Positions 41,672 through 54,510 of a stretch of DNA of 64,000 nucleotides are shown in pieces. The position numbers were made by a program, and so were the translations under genes. Within the stretch, counting starts at the first letter, position 1; each line of letters opens with the position of its first letter. The stretch is from Pelomonas sp. Root1217. Its GTDB lineage: Bacteria; Pseudomonadota; Gammaproteobacteria; Burkholderiales; Burkholderiaceae_C. The DNA is taken from positions 174,074 through 238,073 of the forward strand of contig NZ_LMDC01000028.1 of assembly GCF_001425705.1 (NCBI RefSeq). Reading direction: 5' to 3'. Below the pieces are notes generated by a model. The model made no database searches. It was not told the DNA's origin and was given only the letters and a program-made list of their open reading frames with translations.

Positions 41672-43741
41672 TCAGAACCCCATCTTCAGCGTCACCCGCA
41701 CCGTGCGCGGCTCGGCCGGGTGGACGTGACGGTCGGTCACCGCCGCCGCCTCGCCGGGCAGTTGCGACTCGTAGAAGTACTCGATGTCGTTGAGCTTGCG
41801 GTCCATCAGGTTGAACACGTCCACCGTCAGCTCGGCCTTCTCCCACAGCTTGCGGCTGACGCGCAGGTTGGTCGTCAGCGAAGGGCGCGAGCGCACGCTG
41901 TTGTCCTCGACCAGCGAGCCCGAGCCGAGGTAACGCCACTGCAGGCTGGCCGACCAGGGACCAAGGTCGCGCAGCGTGACGGCGATCGATCCGACCTTGT
42001 CGACGGCATTGGGAATGCGGTTCCCCGCGGGGTTGAAATCGGCAAAACGGGCACGCGTCCAGGCCAGGTCGGCGTCGATGAGCAACCAGGGCACAGGGAC
42101 ATAGCGGTTGTTCCACTCAAGCCCATGACGTTTGCTGGGCCGGGTGGCCTCGGTCGCGCCCGCGTCACCCACATAGACGAGTTCGGAGTCGAAGTCCAGC
42201 TTCCAGACCGCGACCGAACTCTGCAGGCCCGGCACCCATTCGGTCCGTGCACCCAGCTCCAGGCCGCGCGCCGCGACAAGGCCCGGCACCTTGTCGACAG
42301 CGTCGCCGGTCTTGGGGTCGATGGCAGCCGTCGTGCCGCGCGCGTCATTGCTGTGAAAGCCGCGGCCGGCGTTGAAGAAGAACTCCGTCTTCGCCCACGG
42401 GCCGGCGATCAGCGAGAACTTGGGCGACAGCAGGTGGGCCGAGGCGCTGCCGGAGTTGGCGGCGTTGCTGTAGCTATGCACCTTGAAGCGCGCCTGGTCT
42501 GCCCGCAGGCCGACGACGCCGCGCAGCCAGGGCGTCAGCTCGACCGAGGTCTGGCCGTAGGCGCCAAGCTCGGTCTCGCGCACCTCGTCGTCGCGCGTCG
42601 TTGCGGTGATGCGGCGCTCCATGGTGTCGTGGAGGCCAACGCGCACACGGTCATGGCGCAGTTGCAGGCCCAACTCGCTTCGGGCCGGCAGCCCGCCCAG
42701 ATTGTGGTCGACCGCATGGCTGGCGCTCCCGCCGTAGACGCAGCGCCTGTCCTGCTGCAGGAACTGGTCGCCATCGGGCCGCTCCAGCGCGTAGGTGAAG
42801 TTGGAGAAGAGATTGAGCCGGTAGTTCATTGCATAGGCCGCGACGCTGGTGGCCTCTGCGCCGGTATTGCGATGCCATTCACCGGACAGGCTGCTGCGGC
42901 GCGTCTCGCCGCCGTCGCTCTTGTCGATGGCATCGAAGCGGCCGAAGGGCTGGCCGTTGAAGCTGCCAGCCGTGATGAGGCGCTCGGGCACCTGGTCGGT
43001 CGAGGTCCACCGGGCGTCATAGGCCATCAGACTGGTGCTCCAGCCCTCGGCGCGCGTGCCGCCGGAAAGAGTCAGCACACCGTTGGTCTTGCGCAGGCGT
43101 TCGGGCAATTGCCACGGGCCGTCGTTGTGCTGCACTTCGATGGCGCCCAGCAGACGCAGGTCGCCCAGATGCCCTGAGCCGCCACCGACGAAGCGCTGGA
43201 ACTGCCGCTGGCCTAGCGTCAGCGCGGCGAAGTCCTCGTCCAGCGTCGTGCGGTAGGCGATGTCGGCCGAGCCAGCGGCGGCGAAATCGCCGTTCCTGGC
43301 GAAGTACGGCCCCTTGCGGTACTCAATGCGGTCGACGAGCTCGGGGATCAGGAAGTTCAGGTCCGAGTAGCCCTGGCCGTGGCCGTGGGAGGGCATGTTG
43401 ACCGGCAGGCCGTTGACGCCGGTCGCGAAGTCGGTGCCATGGTCGAGGTTGAAGCCGCGCAGGAAGTACTGGTTGGCTTTGCCGTCGCCAGAGTGCTGGG
43501 TGACGATGAGGCCGGGCACGAACTCCAGCACCTCGCCCGGGCGCAGAGCGGGGCGGCTCTTCAGCAGCTCGGCGCGGATGGTGCCTTGCGAGGCAGCGTC
43601 GGTGCTGCCGATGGCGTTGTCGTAGTGGCGGCCACTGATCTCGACCTTTTCAAGCACGGCGGGCTCGGCCTGGGCAGTGGAGGCGGCAAACAGGCAGACG
43701 ACGGCCACCAGCGTCGGCTGGCAGCGGCGATGTTTGGGCAT
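41672..43741 (-). CDS. TonB-dependent receptor, substrate unknown
   Basis: 689 residues. Signal peptide MPKHRRCQPTLVAVVCLFAASTAQA, TonB box LEKVEISG, plug domain with RPGEVLEFVPGLIVTQHSGD and ANQYFLRGFNLDHGTDF, the striking His-rich plug loop PVNMPSHGHGQGYSDLNFLI, then a 22-strand-type barrel ending VRVTLKMGF. The upstream gene encodes a His-rich exported protein, so metal or metal-complex uptake is a reasonable guess, not shown. ATG 43741 is chosen because the signal peptide begins there; the frame is open to 43828. Confidence 0.9.
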   Translation of the reverse strand: MPKHRRCQPTLVAVVCLFAASTAQAEPAVLEKVEISGRHYDNAIGSTDAASQGTIRAELLKSRPALRPGEVLEFVPGLIVTQHSGDGKANQYFLRGFNLDHGTDFATGVNGLPVNMPSHGHGQGYSDLNFLIPELVDRIEYRKGPYFARNGDFAAAGSADIAYRTTLDEDFAALTLGQRQFQRFVGGGSGHLGDLRLLGAIEVQHNDGPWQLPERLRKTNGVLTLSGGTRAEGWSTSLMAYDARWTSTDQVPERLITAGSFNGQPFGRFDAIDKSDGGETRRSSLSGEWHRNTGAEATSVAAYAMNYRLNLFSNFTYALERPDGDQFLQQDRRCVYGGSASHAVDHNLGGLPARSELGLQLRHDRVRVGLHDTMERRITATTRDDEVRETELGAYGQTSVELTPWLRGVVGLRADQARFKVHSYSNAANSGSASAHLLSPKFSLIAGPWAKTEFFFNAGRGFHSNDARGTTAAIDPKTGDAVDKVPGLVAARGLELGARTEWVPGLQSSVAVWKLDFDSELVYVGDAGATEATRPSKRHGLEWNNRYVPVPWLLIDADLAWTRARFADFNPAGNRIPNAVDKVGSIAVTLRDLGPWSASLQWRYLGSGSLVEDNSVRSRPSLTTNLRVSRKLWEKAELTVDVFNLMDRKLNDIEYFYESQLPGEAAAVTDRHVHPAEPRTVRVTLKMGF

Positions 43742-43756
43742 GGGTGCTCTCGGCAA

Positions 43757-43774
43757 GCCTGCGCGCACGCAGGC
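43757..43774 (-). promoter_or_regulatory. Hairpin in the leader of the TonB receptor gene
   Basis: 7-bp stem GCCTGCG / CGCAGGC with a 4-base loop, 15 bases before the ATG at 43741. It could affect ribosome access. No known riboswitch consensus recognised. Confidence 0.3.
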
Positions 43775-43856
43775 ACCGGCAGTCCGGTCAGGACGGGCGG
43801 AAATCAGGGGGTCGGACTGGCGCAGCAATCGCCAGGTAGACGAAGGCGCTTGGCGA

Positions 43857-44411
43857 TCAGCCGCGAGGAGGTGTCAGCGGCGGCGCCACGGCACGATCGC
43901 GCCAATCGACGCGAGTCGCGACGGGGTGGTCACCGCCCTCGCCCACCGGCAAGGTCAAGCCGGCCGGTAGCCAGGCGAGAAAGGCCGTCACACCGCCCTG
44001 GGCGGCGTCGTCGGCCGGATCGCCGATCTCGAGCACGTCGGCGTCGTGCTGGGCGTGCTTGTGAAAGACGCCACCATGCTCGTGCATCTCCGCGCCAGGC
44101 CCCTTGCTCAGCACCCCATGGTGCTTGGAGCCCTGCAGCCGTGGGTCCTGTGCGGCGTGCAGATGGTCCAGCAGGGCGCGCAGTGGCTGGGTCAAACCCG
44201 CCAGCGCGGCGTCATGCCGCGTCGCCGCGCCGACATGCACATGCCTGTGACTTTGGAAGCCTGCAACGAGCTGCACCACACCCTGAAGCGGCAACGCGAC
44301 GAGCAGCAGCACAAGGACGGCGGCGCGTGTTCGATGGAGCAGCGATGACAGGGTGGGTGGCACGGGCGTGATGACGATGGAAACGGGGCGGACGCAGGCC
44401 AGGCGACGCAT
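43857..44411 (-). CDS. His-rich exported protein next to the TonB receptor
   Basis: 184 residues. Not recognised as a named family. One hydrophobic segment at about 31-52 (AVLVLLLVALPLQGVVQLVA) is a signal peptide or anchor. The mature part carries many His residues: FQSHRHVHVG, LDHLHAAQD, KHHGV, MHEHGGVFHKHAQHDAD. A weakly hydrophobic segment (VTAFLAWLPAGLTLPVG) follows. Metal binding is likely from composition. It is 115 bases upstream of, and codirectional with, the receptor gene. Confidence 0.65.
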   Translation of the reverse strand: MRRLACVRPVSIVITPVPPTLSSLLHRTRAAVLVLLLVALPLQGVVQLVAGFQSHRHVHVGAATRHDAALAGLTQPLRALLDHLHAAQDPRLQGSKHHGVLSKGPGAEMHEHGGVFHKHAQHDADVLEIGDPADDAAQGGVTAFLAWLPAGLTLPVGEGGDHPVATRVDWRDRAVAPPLTPPRG

Positions 44412-44517
44412 CTTCGATTGCCAGCATTGCCTGCGTATGACATGCGCTTGCTTGTCCTACGCGCGCCATCGGTGGCCGGATTCACTGAAGGCGGCGGCGG
44501 CGGCCTCGCAATGTCGA

Positions 44518-47727
<3,210 letters not shown>

Positions 47728-47735
47728 GCCCGTGA

Positions 47736-49331
47736 TCAATAGCCCAGTGAAGTTCGATACGACTCGCGTTGCCGCTCACGGCCGAGCCGGATCGTGATCT
47801 CTTCGAAATCGACGGCAGCGGCCTCGAGTGCGGCTGCCGCACTCAGCTGCCCGCCCGCCGCCTGCATGAGGCGCAGATCCAGTGCCAGCCAATAGCTGTA
47901 GGTCCCCGGGATCCGCAGGTAGGGGATCTGCTGCTTGTTGCTGAAAGTGCGCTCGAACGCGCTGAGATAGTCGCGGACATCGGCCGGGTCCCAGTTCGCT
48001 CGCAGATACGGCGCCAGGCTGCCCGTGCCCTCGGGCGGCAGCATCTGGGATTTGCGCCCCGGATCGACGCCGTCCCAGCCACGCGCCGCATAGACCTGCG
48101 ACTTCTCCTTCGCCGCCAGCAGCGCCAGCAGGAAGTACGCGGCCTCGGGCACCTTCGAATACTTGGAAATCACGCCGGCCCAGGAAGCGCCGCTGGTATT
48201 GCCGACTTGGTTGACGCCTGCGGTGCTGGTCCATTTGCCCCGCGCGATGTCGTAGTAGGCGTGCGTTCCGGGCGCCGGCGCAACGCCGGTCTTGCCCCTG
48301 ACCTTGCTGCCCTGTTGCTGAGCCAGCGCGCCGAGGTCGCCCCAGGTGAGCGCGAACGCCGCGCGGCCCGCCAGGAAATGGTCCCAGCCACGGCCATGGT
48401 TCCAGGTCAGCATCTCGCGCGGGCCGAACTTCACCAGTTCAACGAACAACTCGAGGGCACGCACGTGGCCGGGGCTCTTGATCAGCGGCTCCATCGTGCG
48501 CGGGTCGAACCAGTACAGGCGCGCGTTGGCGGGGCCGATGACGAAGGAGGCCGACAGCGTCATGTAATTGAACATGCCCTGGCTGCCCGGCTGCAGCGCC
48601 AGCACGATGCCATGGTCCGGCGTGCCGTCGCCGTTCAGGTCCTGACCGTTGAAGTACTCGACCTCATCGCGCAACTGCACCCAGGTCTGCGGTACCGCCA
48701 GCGGGTAGCCGTACTTCTGCCGGAACACTGCCTGGTGCCGCGGATCGTTCAGCAGGTCGCGTCGGTAGTACAGCACCTGGCCGTCGTGGTCGTAGGCGAC
48801 CATGTACTTCTTGCCGCCGTAGGACAGCAGGTTGCGCGGGCCGGGCAGCACGTCGTCGATGTCCCACTTCGGAAATCGCGGGTCGTCGTAGAACTTCTCG
48901 TACGACAGCAGGTGGCCGCCGGCCACCATGTCCCCGACCCACCAGGCAGCGGCAATCGACGCGTCGTATTTGCCGGTGTGGTTGGTCATGTCCGAGATGA
49001 TGGTCGGATAGTGCTCCACACCGGGCAGGCGCAGGATGTCCAGTTGAGCGCCGGTGGCCGCCTCGAACTCTGGCTTCACTTCGAGCAACGCCACGCTGAT
49101 CGCGCTCTTGGTGGCGATCACCGTCACCTTCTGGCCCGCAAACAGGCACTTGCGCGGCGCGCAGGCCGGCAGGACGCGCGGCACGGGCACGTCGTTGGCC
49201 TGGCCGATCGTGACGGTGGTGCTCTCGGGCCTGACGGGCGCGTTGGCATCCGGGCCGTCGACAGCCAGTGCCAGCGGGACCCAGGCGGTCAACAGCACCA
49301 GGCATGCACCCATGAGCCTGCTCTGAGTCAT
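47736..49331 (-). CDS. ABC-type extracellular solute-binding protein (sugar type), no permease nearby
   Basis: 531 residues. Signal peptide [23 protein letters not shown], then a group 1-like binding protein: [61 protein letters not shown] (with [11 protein letters not shown], a Ca-loop-like insert), [18 protein letters not shown] and [27 protein letters not shown] lies 5 bases before ATG 49331. No transporter genes follow; the hybrid kinase does, 8 bases later, so it may feed ligand information to that kinase. Confidence 0.88.
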   Translation of the reverse strand: MTQSRLMGACLVLLTAWVPLALAVDGPDANAPVRPESTTVTIGQANDVPVPRVLPACAPRKCLFAGQKVTVIATKSAISVALLEVKPEFEAATGAQLDILRLPGVEHYPTIISDMTNHTGKYDASIAAAWWVGDMVAGGHLLSYEKFYDDPRFPKWDIDDVLPGPRNLLSYGGKKYMVAYDHDGQVLYYRRDLLNDPRHQAVFRQKYGYPLAVPQTWVQLRDEVEYFNGQDLNGDGTPDHGIVLALQPGSQGMFNYMTLSASFVIGPANARLYWFDPRTMEPLIKSPGHVRALELFVELVKFGPREMLTWNHGRGWDHFLAGRAAFALTWGDLGALAQQQGSKVRGKTGVAPAPGTHAYYDIARGKWTSTAGVNQVGNTSGASWAGVISKYSKVPEAAYFLLALLAAKEKSQVYAARGWDGVDPGRKSQMLPPEGTGSLAPYLRANWDPADVRDYLSAFERTFSNKQQIPYLRIPGTYSYWLALDLRLMQAAGGQLSAAAALEAAAVDFEEITIRLGRERQRESYRTSLGY

Positions 49332-49520
49332 GTCGCCTCCATGAGGCCGGGGGTGCGTCGACATCCGCGGGCGTTGCGTAACCCATCGAATCGGGCCAAG
49401 CCGTGCTCACCAACCTCGATCCCACTCTATTCCACATCGCCAATGCACGGATCGGTGTTTGGCCGCATCAGGCCCCTCCAGCGCAGCCCGCGCCGCACCT
49501 CGCCGACCGGACTCGACGCG

Positions 49521-52058
49521 TCACCAGTCCTGCGTCAGCGTCAGGCGAACATTGCGGCCAAACAGTGGTCTGCCATAGATGGCATCGGCTGAACCCTGCC
49601 CCGCCACCGCATCTGCGCGCGGGTTGCCTTCGGTCAGGCCCTTGGCATTGGTGGCGTTGTCCACCATCAGCTGCACGTTGGTGCCGCCCCTGCTGGCCGA
49701 CGTGCCCAGCGCGAGGGTCCGGTAGGCAGGCAGCGCCGTCGTGTTCTGCAGATCGACGTAACGCCTTCCGGTGAAGTTGAAGCGGGCGTAGGCGCTGGCC
49801 TGCCAGTCCGCCACAGCGAAGTGGAGTGCTGGCCGGATATTGCCCCAGGCCTTGGGCTGGCGGATGGGCAACTTGCCTTCGGTCGTCAACGACTGGTTGC
49901 CAGCAGCGCTGACCATGTTGCCGGACTTGGCCGGGCTGTAGGTCGCAGCGCCGTCCAATGTGAAACTTGAAATGAGGCGCCACGAGAATTCGAACTCCAC
50001 GCCAGGGCTCTTCACGTTGCCGATGAAGACCTGATTCGTGATGGTTCCAGTGGCGGGGTTGATTTCGGCCACCGTCGTCGCAAAGGGCTTGAACTGGCTC
50101 AGGAAGACAGTGGCGAAAGCCGAGAACGGCTCGGTCGAGTACTTCAAGCCGGCCTCGTACTGCTTGGCCTTGGTCGTCGTCGGCGCTGCGAATGTGTAGA
50201 CGTTGATCTCGCCCGGCAGACGATAGGCCACGGAGGCGCGCGCATACACGCCCATGGCTCGCGTGAGCTCCTGATTGACGCCGACCGTCCAGGAGGTCGG
50301 GTGGCCGTCAATCGGGCGCGGGGCGTTGACGCCGGTGTAACCCAGCGTCGAGTTGTCGGCCAGCGTGGTGCTGTTGCCCAGGTCGTACCGGGCCGTGTTC
50401 TTGCTGTAGCCGTCGCCCTTGTAGCCGCTGCGCCGGACACCGAAATCCAGCGTGGTCTGCTGCGCTGGCTTCCAGGTGTCGGCCAGGTAGACCGAGGTCT
50501 GGGTGACCGTCGATTCGCCACCGATCAGCGTGGACGAGTAGCGCAGCACGCCGTTGTCGGTGACGCGGCCCAGCACGGCGCCGCCGGCGTCGTAGGCCAC
50601 CAGGTCCAGCGGCCGGGGCTTGCCAGCCAGTTCCAGCAGCATGTCCTGGAAGCGCAGGTTCATCGTGGACTTGTAGCGCGACAGCAGCAGGCCGCCGGTC
50701 AGGCTGTGCTTGCCTGCAAGATCGAAGTCGCGGGTCACACGCAGGTCGTTGGCAATGGTGTTGAAGTCGTTCTGGATCGAGCGGTAGCCCGCTTGCGCGA
50801 CCAGGCCCGATGCGCCGTACGGGTCGTAGGCCGCAGGCTGGCCGGCGTAGGTGTAGCCCAGGCGGTTGACGCCGGCACCGAACGCCGTGCGCGAGGCAGT
50901 CAGGAAGCTGGCGGCAAAGGCGTTGGCGTCTGCCGGGTTGACGGTCGAGTACAGGGCATCGAAGTCGAGCTTGCCTTTGGTCAGCCTCAGCTTCTCGCTG
51001 AGCTGCCACCCACCCAGGTTGAGGTTGAGATCAACGCCGGTGTTGAAGTAGCGCAGGTGCCGGCCATTGGACAGGTCTCGGCTTTCGGTCGCGCTGCCGG
51101 CGCCGCCGACGTTCGGATAGATGAACTGAACGCTGCGCAGAGACGGCGAATTCAGCGTACCTTTGAAGTAGTCGATGTAGGGATTCAGTGACTTTGACGG
51201 ATCGCGTGGGTCTGCCACTGGAATGGGCAGCAGGAACACATTGCTGTCGTCAAAGACCTTGGCAAAGAACCTGGCTTCACCGTTGTCCAGCCTGTGCCGG
51301 ATGTTCAACCGCAACTGGCCGCCGGTGTCGCTCGGAAAACCGTTGTCACGGTAGCCCCGGTGCTTGCGATAGAAGCCGCCGAAGGCGTAGTAGGTGCGGT
51401 CGGCCAGCTTGCCGGAGGCGAAACCGTCGAAGCGGTACAGCCCAGTGTCACCCACGGTGAGCCGGGCGCCGTGCTCCGCCACTTCACCGCCCTGGCGCGT
51501 GATCAAGTTGAGGATGGCGGCCGCGTTGTCAGCAAATATCGGCGCCGGCCCGCCGCGGACGACTTCGACGTTCTGGGTCATCAGGTCGGGGCGCAGCATG
51601 ACGTCGCCCTTGAAGAAGTACCCGTCGTTCTCCCCGTAGATGAGCATGCCGTCTTCCAGGAACGTGAAGAAGTTCGACTCGTTCGGAATGCCGCGCACCC
51701 GATAAATATTCTGGGCCTCGCCGCCGGTGGCCTCGGCCTGCACACCCGGCACCTGGCCGAGGAGGTCCGCCGTGTTCAGCGGCCCGAGCTTGTCGATGTC
51801 CGACGCCGACAGGCTCGAAACGGCGTACGAGGTGTCGAACTTTCGGCGGGCCACACCCGTGCCGGTGACCACCATCCGATCCAGGCTCAGGCGGTTACCG
51901 GCTTGGGGAGCCGACGGAGCCATCGCCGAGGGTGCGCTGGCGGCGGGTTCGGCGCTCGAAGGCGTGCCCTGTGCGTATGCGGTGACAGCCATCGCTGCAA
52001 TGGCTAGCGCGACTGCTGTCTGCGGGAGCCTCGGGCGGAGTGTTGGAGCGTGTTTCAC
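49521..52058 (-). CDS. TonB-dependent receptor beside the solute-binding protein/kinase pair
   Basis: 845 residues. Signal peptide ending at VTAYAQG, an Ala/Pro/Ser-rich spacer to about residue 55, TonB box DRMVVTG, plug with LGPLNTADLLGQVPGVQAEA, IYRVRGIPNESNFFTFLEDG and NVEVVRGGPAPIFADNAAAILN, and a barrel ending RNVRLTLTQDW (terminal Trp). Similar to carbohydrate/CirA-like receptors. Codirectional with the solute-binding protein gene 190 bases downstream. The substrate, probably a carbohydrate given the neighbour, is inference. Confidence 0.92.
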   Translation of the reverse strand: MKHAPTLRPRLPQTAVALAIAAMAVTAYAQGTPSSAEPAASAPSAMAPSAPQAGNRLSLDRMVVTGTGVARRKFDTSYAVSSLSASDIDKLGPLNTADLLGQVPGVQAEATGGEAQNIYRVRGIPNESNFFTFLEDGMLIYGENDGYFFKGDVMLRPDLMTQNVEVVRGGPAPIFADNAAAILNLITRQGGEVAEHGARLTVGDTGLYRFDGFASGKLADRTYYAFGGFYRKHRGYRDNGFPSDTGGQLRLNIRHRLDNGEARFFAKVFDDSNVFLLPIPVADPRDPSKSLNPYIDYFKGTLNSPSLRSVQFIYPNVGGAGSATESRDLSNGRHLRYFNTGVDLNLNLGGWQLSEKLRLTKGKLDFDALYSTVNPADANAFAASFLTASRTAFGAGVNRLGYTYAGQPAAYDPYGASGLVAQAGYRSIQNDFNTIANDLRVTRDFDLAGKHSLTGGLLLSRYKSTMNLRFQDMLLELAGKPRPLDLVAYDAGGAVLGRVTDNGVLRYSSTLIGGESTVTQTSVYLADTWKPAQQTTLDFGVRRSGYKGDGYSKNTARYDLGNSTTLADNSTLGYTGVNAPRPIDGHPTSWTVGVNQELTRAMGVYARASVAYRLPGEINVYTFAAPTTTKAKQYEAGLKYSTEPFSAFATVFLSQFKPFATTVAEINPATGTITNQVFIGNVKSPGVEFEFSWRLISSFTLDGAATYSPAKSGNMVSAAGNQSLTTEGKLPIRQPKAWGNIRPALHFAVADWQASAYARFNFTGRRYVDLQNTTALPAYRTLALGTSASRGGTNVQLMVDNATNAKGLTEGNPRADAVAGQGSADAIYGRPLFGRNVRLTLTQDW

Positions 52059-52188
52059 GTTGTCTCCAGATGTATCGCCGAACTCTTGCAGTGTAGGCAG
52101 GCCAAAGGCGGGACGCCAGACGAGGATGAGCGTCCCGCTTGATCTGCGTCATGGCCCGCGGCGGGCCGCGGACGTCGAACTCGCCGTG

Positions 52189-52677
52189 TTACGGGTTCGG
52201 GGTCGGGCCGGCCATCCAGCGCGTGAACGGGTTCACCGCCAGGTTGGCATTGACGTAGCGGCCATCGCCAGTCACTTCGGCACCCAGCCAGTCCGGCCGG
52301 GCAAAGACCTGGCCCTCGGCGGCCAGCTCGATTTCCGCGACCACGAGGCCGGCATTGGCTCCAAGGAATTCGTCAACTTCCCACGTCATGCCCTCATGCG
52401 GGCACAGGTGGCGGATCTTTTCAACGACCGGGCCATCGCTCAGCGCCAGCAGCTGTTGGGCGTCAGTGAGCGGAATCTCATATTCAAACTCGGCCCGCGT
52501 GGCGCCCTGGGTTGCGCCTTTGATGGTCAGGAAGGCCTGTTCACCGGCGATGCGCACGCGCACCGTGCGCGCTGGCTCACGGCTCAGATAGCCCTGGCTG
52601 AAGCGGGTTTGAGCCGCGGCCGGCTGCCGCCAGCCGTCGCCGGTAACGAGGAACTTGCGTTCGATCTCAATGCCCAT
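52189..52677 (-). CDS. CYTH domain protein (inorganic triphosphatase-like)
   Basis: 162 residues, a single CYTH domain. N-terminal signature MGIEIERKFLV with the metal-binding ExExK, then RTVRVRIAGEQAFLTIKG, AEFEYEIP, KIRHLCPHEGMTWEVDEFLG and VVAEIELA. Members hydrolyse tripolyphosphate or bind organic triphosphates. Its ATG is 3 bases behind the stop of the DEAD-box helicase gene, so it is the last gene of the dusA operon. Confidence 0.93.
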   Translation of the reverse strand: MGIEIERKFLVTGDGWRQPAAAQTRFSQGYLSREPARTVRVRIAGEQAFLTIKGATQGATRAEFEYEIPLTDAQQLLALSDGPVVEKIRHLCPHEGMTWEVDEFLGANAGLVVAEIELAAEGQVFARPDWLGAEVTGDGRYVNANLAVNPFTRWMAGPTPNP

Positions 52678-52680
52678 CGG

Positions 52681-53913
52681 TCATTCCCCACGCGCCGCGG
52701 CCTCGCGCAGCTTGTCCTTCTTGCTCTTGCGCGTCGTGCTCTTGATGCCGCCGGTGGCCTGGGCTTCGGTGGCGACTGCCTCGGGCTCGAAGCCTTCCAG
52801 CCGCTCGCGTGGCACGCGCTGGCCCTGGCGCTTCTCGATGAGGCGGAAGTGGCTCTCAGCGTTCTCGGCGCTGTCTGCGCAGATGAAGCTGACTGCCACG
52901 CCGGTGGCGCCGGCGCGGCCGGTGCGACCGATGCGGTGGGTGTAGTCGGCGGCCGAGCGCGGCAGCTCGTAGTTGACGACGGCGTCCAGCGCATCGACAT
53001 GCAGGCCGCGCGCGGCCACGTCGGTCGCGACAAGCACCTTGACACTGCCGTTCTTCAGCGCAGCCAGCACGTCGCTGCGTGCACCCTGGCTCAGCTCGCC
53101 ATGCAAGGCGCCAGCCTTGAAGCCGTGGGCGAAAAGCTTGTCCGATACCAGCTCGGCCGTGTAGCGGCTGGCGACGAAGACCAGCGCGCGATCCCAGGCC
53201 TCGTCCTTGAGCAGCTGCCGCAGCGCAGGCAGGCGCTGGGCGCGGTCGAGCTGGATGGCACGCTGCGTGATCTGCGGCGGTGCCTCCTGGATGTCGATGC
53301 GCACCGGCTCGCGCAGCAGCTGTTCGGCCAGCCCCTGCACGGCCGGCGGGCAGGTGGCGGAAAACAGCAGGGTCTGGCGTCGTGCGGGCACCAGCGCCAG
53401 CACGCGTTGCAGCTCGTCGGCAAAGCCGGCGTTGAGGAGCCGGTCGGCTTCGTCCAGCACCAGACATTCCACGCCGGCGAGCGTGAGGCCGTTGTGGTCG
53501 ATCAAATCCAGCAGGCGGCCCGGCGTGGCCACCATCACGTCGCAGCCGCCGCGCAGGGCCATCAGCTGAGGGTTGATGGACACGCCGCCAAAGGCCAGCG
53601 CCACCTTGGGCCGGTGCATCAGCAGCGCGGCGACGTTGCGCATCAGCTCGGCGGTCTGGGCGGCCAGCTCGCGCGTCGGCGCCAGCACCAATGCGCGCGG
53701 GCCTGGGCGAGGTGGCGCGGCGACCAGGCGTTGCAGCAGCGGCAGCACAAAGGCCGCGGTCTTGCCGGAGCCGGTCTGCGCCAGCGCCAGCACGTCGGCA
53801 CCAGCCAGGATGGGGGGCAGCGCGGCCGACTGCACGGCGGTCGGCGCGTGATAGCCCTGTTCGCGCACGGCGCGTAGCAGGGCGGGCGAGAGGCCCAGGG
53901 AAGAAAAGGACAT
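52681..53913 (-). CDS. rhlE: DEAD-box RNA helicase, RhlE-like
   Basis: 410 residues. ATP-dependent RNA unwinding. Motifs: Q motif YHAPTAVQ, Walker A AQTGSGKT, PTRELAAQ, TPGRLLDL, DEAD in LVLDEADRLL, SATCP, LVFVASRY, ATDVAARGLHV and HRIGRTGRAG. Short basic C-terminal tail (TTRKSKKDKLREAAARGE). RhlE is the closest type by layout; the precise paralog is uncertain. Starts 6 bases after the methyltransferase stop. Confidence 0.93.
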   Translation of the reverse strand: MSFSSLGLSPALLRAVREQGYHAPTAVQSAALPPILAGADVLALAQTGSGKTAAFVLPLLQRLVAAPPRPGPRALVLAPTRELAAQTAELMRNVAALLMHRPKVALAFGGVSINPQLMALRGGCDVMVATPGRLLDLIDHNGLTLAGVECLVLDEADRLLNAGFADELQRVLALVPARRQTLLFSATCPPAVQGLAEQLLREPVRIDIQEAPPQITQRAIQLDRAQRLPALRQLLKDEAWDRALVFVASRYTAELVSDKLFAHGFKAGALHGELSQGARSDVLAALKNGSVKVLVATDVAARGLHVDALDAVVNYELPRSAADYTHRIGRTGRAGATGVAVSFICADSAENAESHFRLIEKRQGQRVPRERLEGFEPEAVATEAQATGGIKSTTRKSKKDKLREAAARGE

Positions 53914-53919
53914 GCGGGA

Positions 53920-54510
53920 TTAGAACAGCGGCTGCTGATCGCCCGCGAGCTGGCCGACGGCGCGCGCCTCGATGAGCAGCATGCGTCGCTTCGTCTCGAC
54001 GCCGCCCGGCGCCGAAAAACCTGTGGGCTCGCCGCCCGCGCCCATCACGCGATGGCAGGGCACGATGGGCGGAAACGGGTTGTCGCCCTCGGCGCGGCCA
54101 ACCGCGCGCGCCGCACCGGGCTGGCCGAGTGCCGTGGCGATCTCGCCATAGGTGCGCGTCTGGCCGGGCGGGATGGCGCGGGTCAGCGCATGCACCTGGC
54201 GGCGGAATTCGGGGATGCCGCGCTCGTCGAGGACGATGTCACCGAGGTCACGCGCCTCGCCGGCCAGCAGCGCGCGGATGCCGTCGACGGCATGGGCGAT
54301 GTGGGGCGGCAGTTCGTCGACGAGCCGGGCTGTCGGGTGGCGCCGCACTAGGCGCGCGGGGCTGGCATCCGGCAGTAACGACGCGACGATGCCGCGCTCG
54401 CTCCAGACGACGCCGCAGCGGCCCAGTGCCGTGTCGAAGCTGTGGGCCCAAAGCGGCTCGCCAGCCGGCAGCACCGGGCCGATGTCAGGGTCGTCGGCAA
54501 AATCGCTCAC
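53920..54510 (-). CDS. ogt: Methylated-DNA-[protein]-cysteine S-methyltransferase
   Basis: 196 residues. Suicide repair of O6-methylguanine and O4-methylthymine. The active-site PCHRV motif is in FPPIVPCHRVMGAGGEPTGF; the helix-turn-helix region GQTRTYGEIATALGQPGAARAVG is typical. N-terminal domain DTALGRCGVVWSERGIVASL. No suitable ATG exists; GTG 54510 (VSDFADDPDIG) gives a sensible length and overlaps the 3' end of the MBL gene by 26 bases. Not the Ada fusion, as there is no regulatory domain. Confidence 0.88.
   Translation of the reverse strand: MSDFADDPDIGPVLPAGEPLWAHSFDTALGRCGVVWSERGIVASLLPDASPARLVRRHPTARLVDELPPHIAHAVDGIRALLAGEARDLGDIVLDERGIPEFRRQVHALTRAIPPGQTRTYGEIATALGQPGAARAVGRAEGDNPFPPIVPCHRVMGAGGEPTGFSAPGGVETKRRMLLIEARAVGQLAGDQQPLF

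Noticed and set aside
43742..43856. Cobalamin-type riboswitch before the TonB receptor
   Set aside because: A hairpin is present, but I find no B12-box-like conserved core; only the hairpin is reported.
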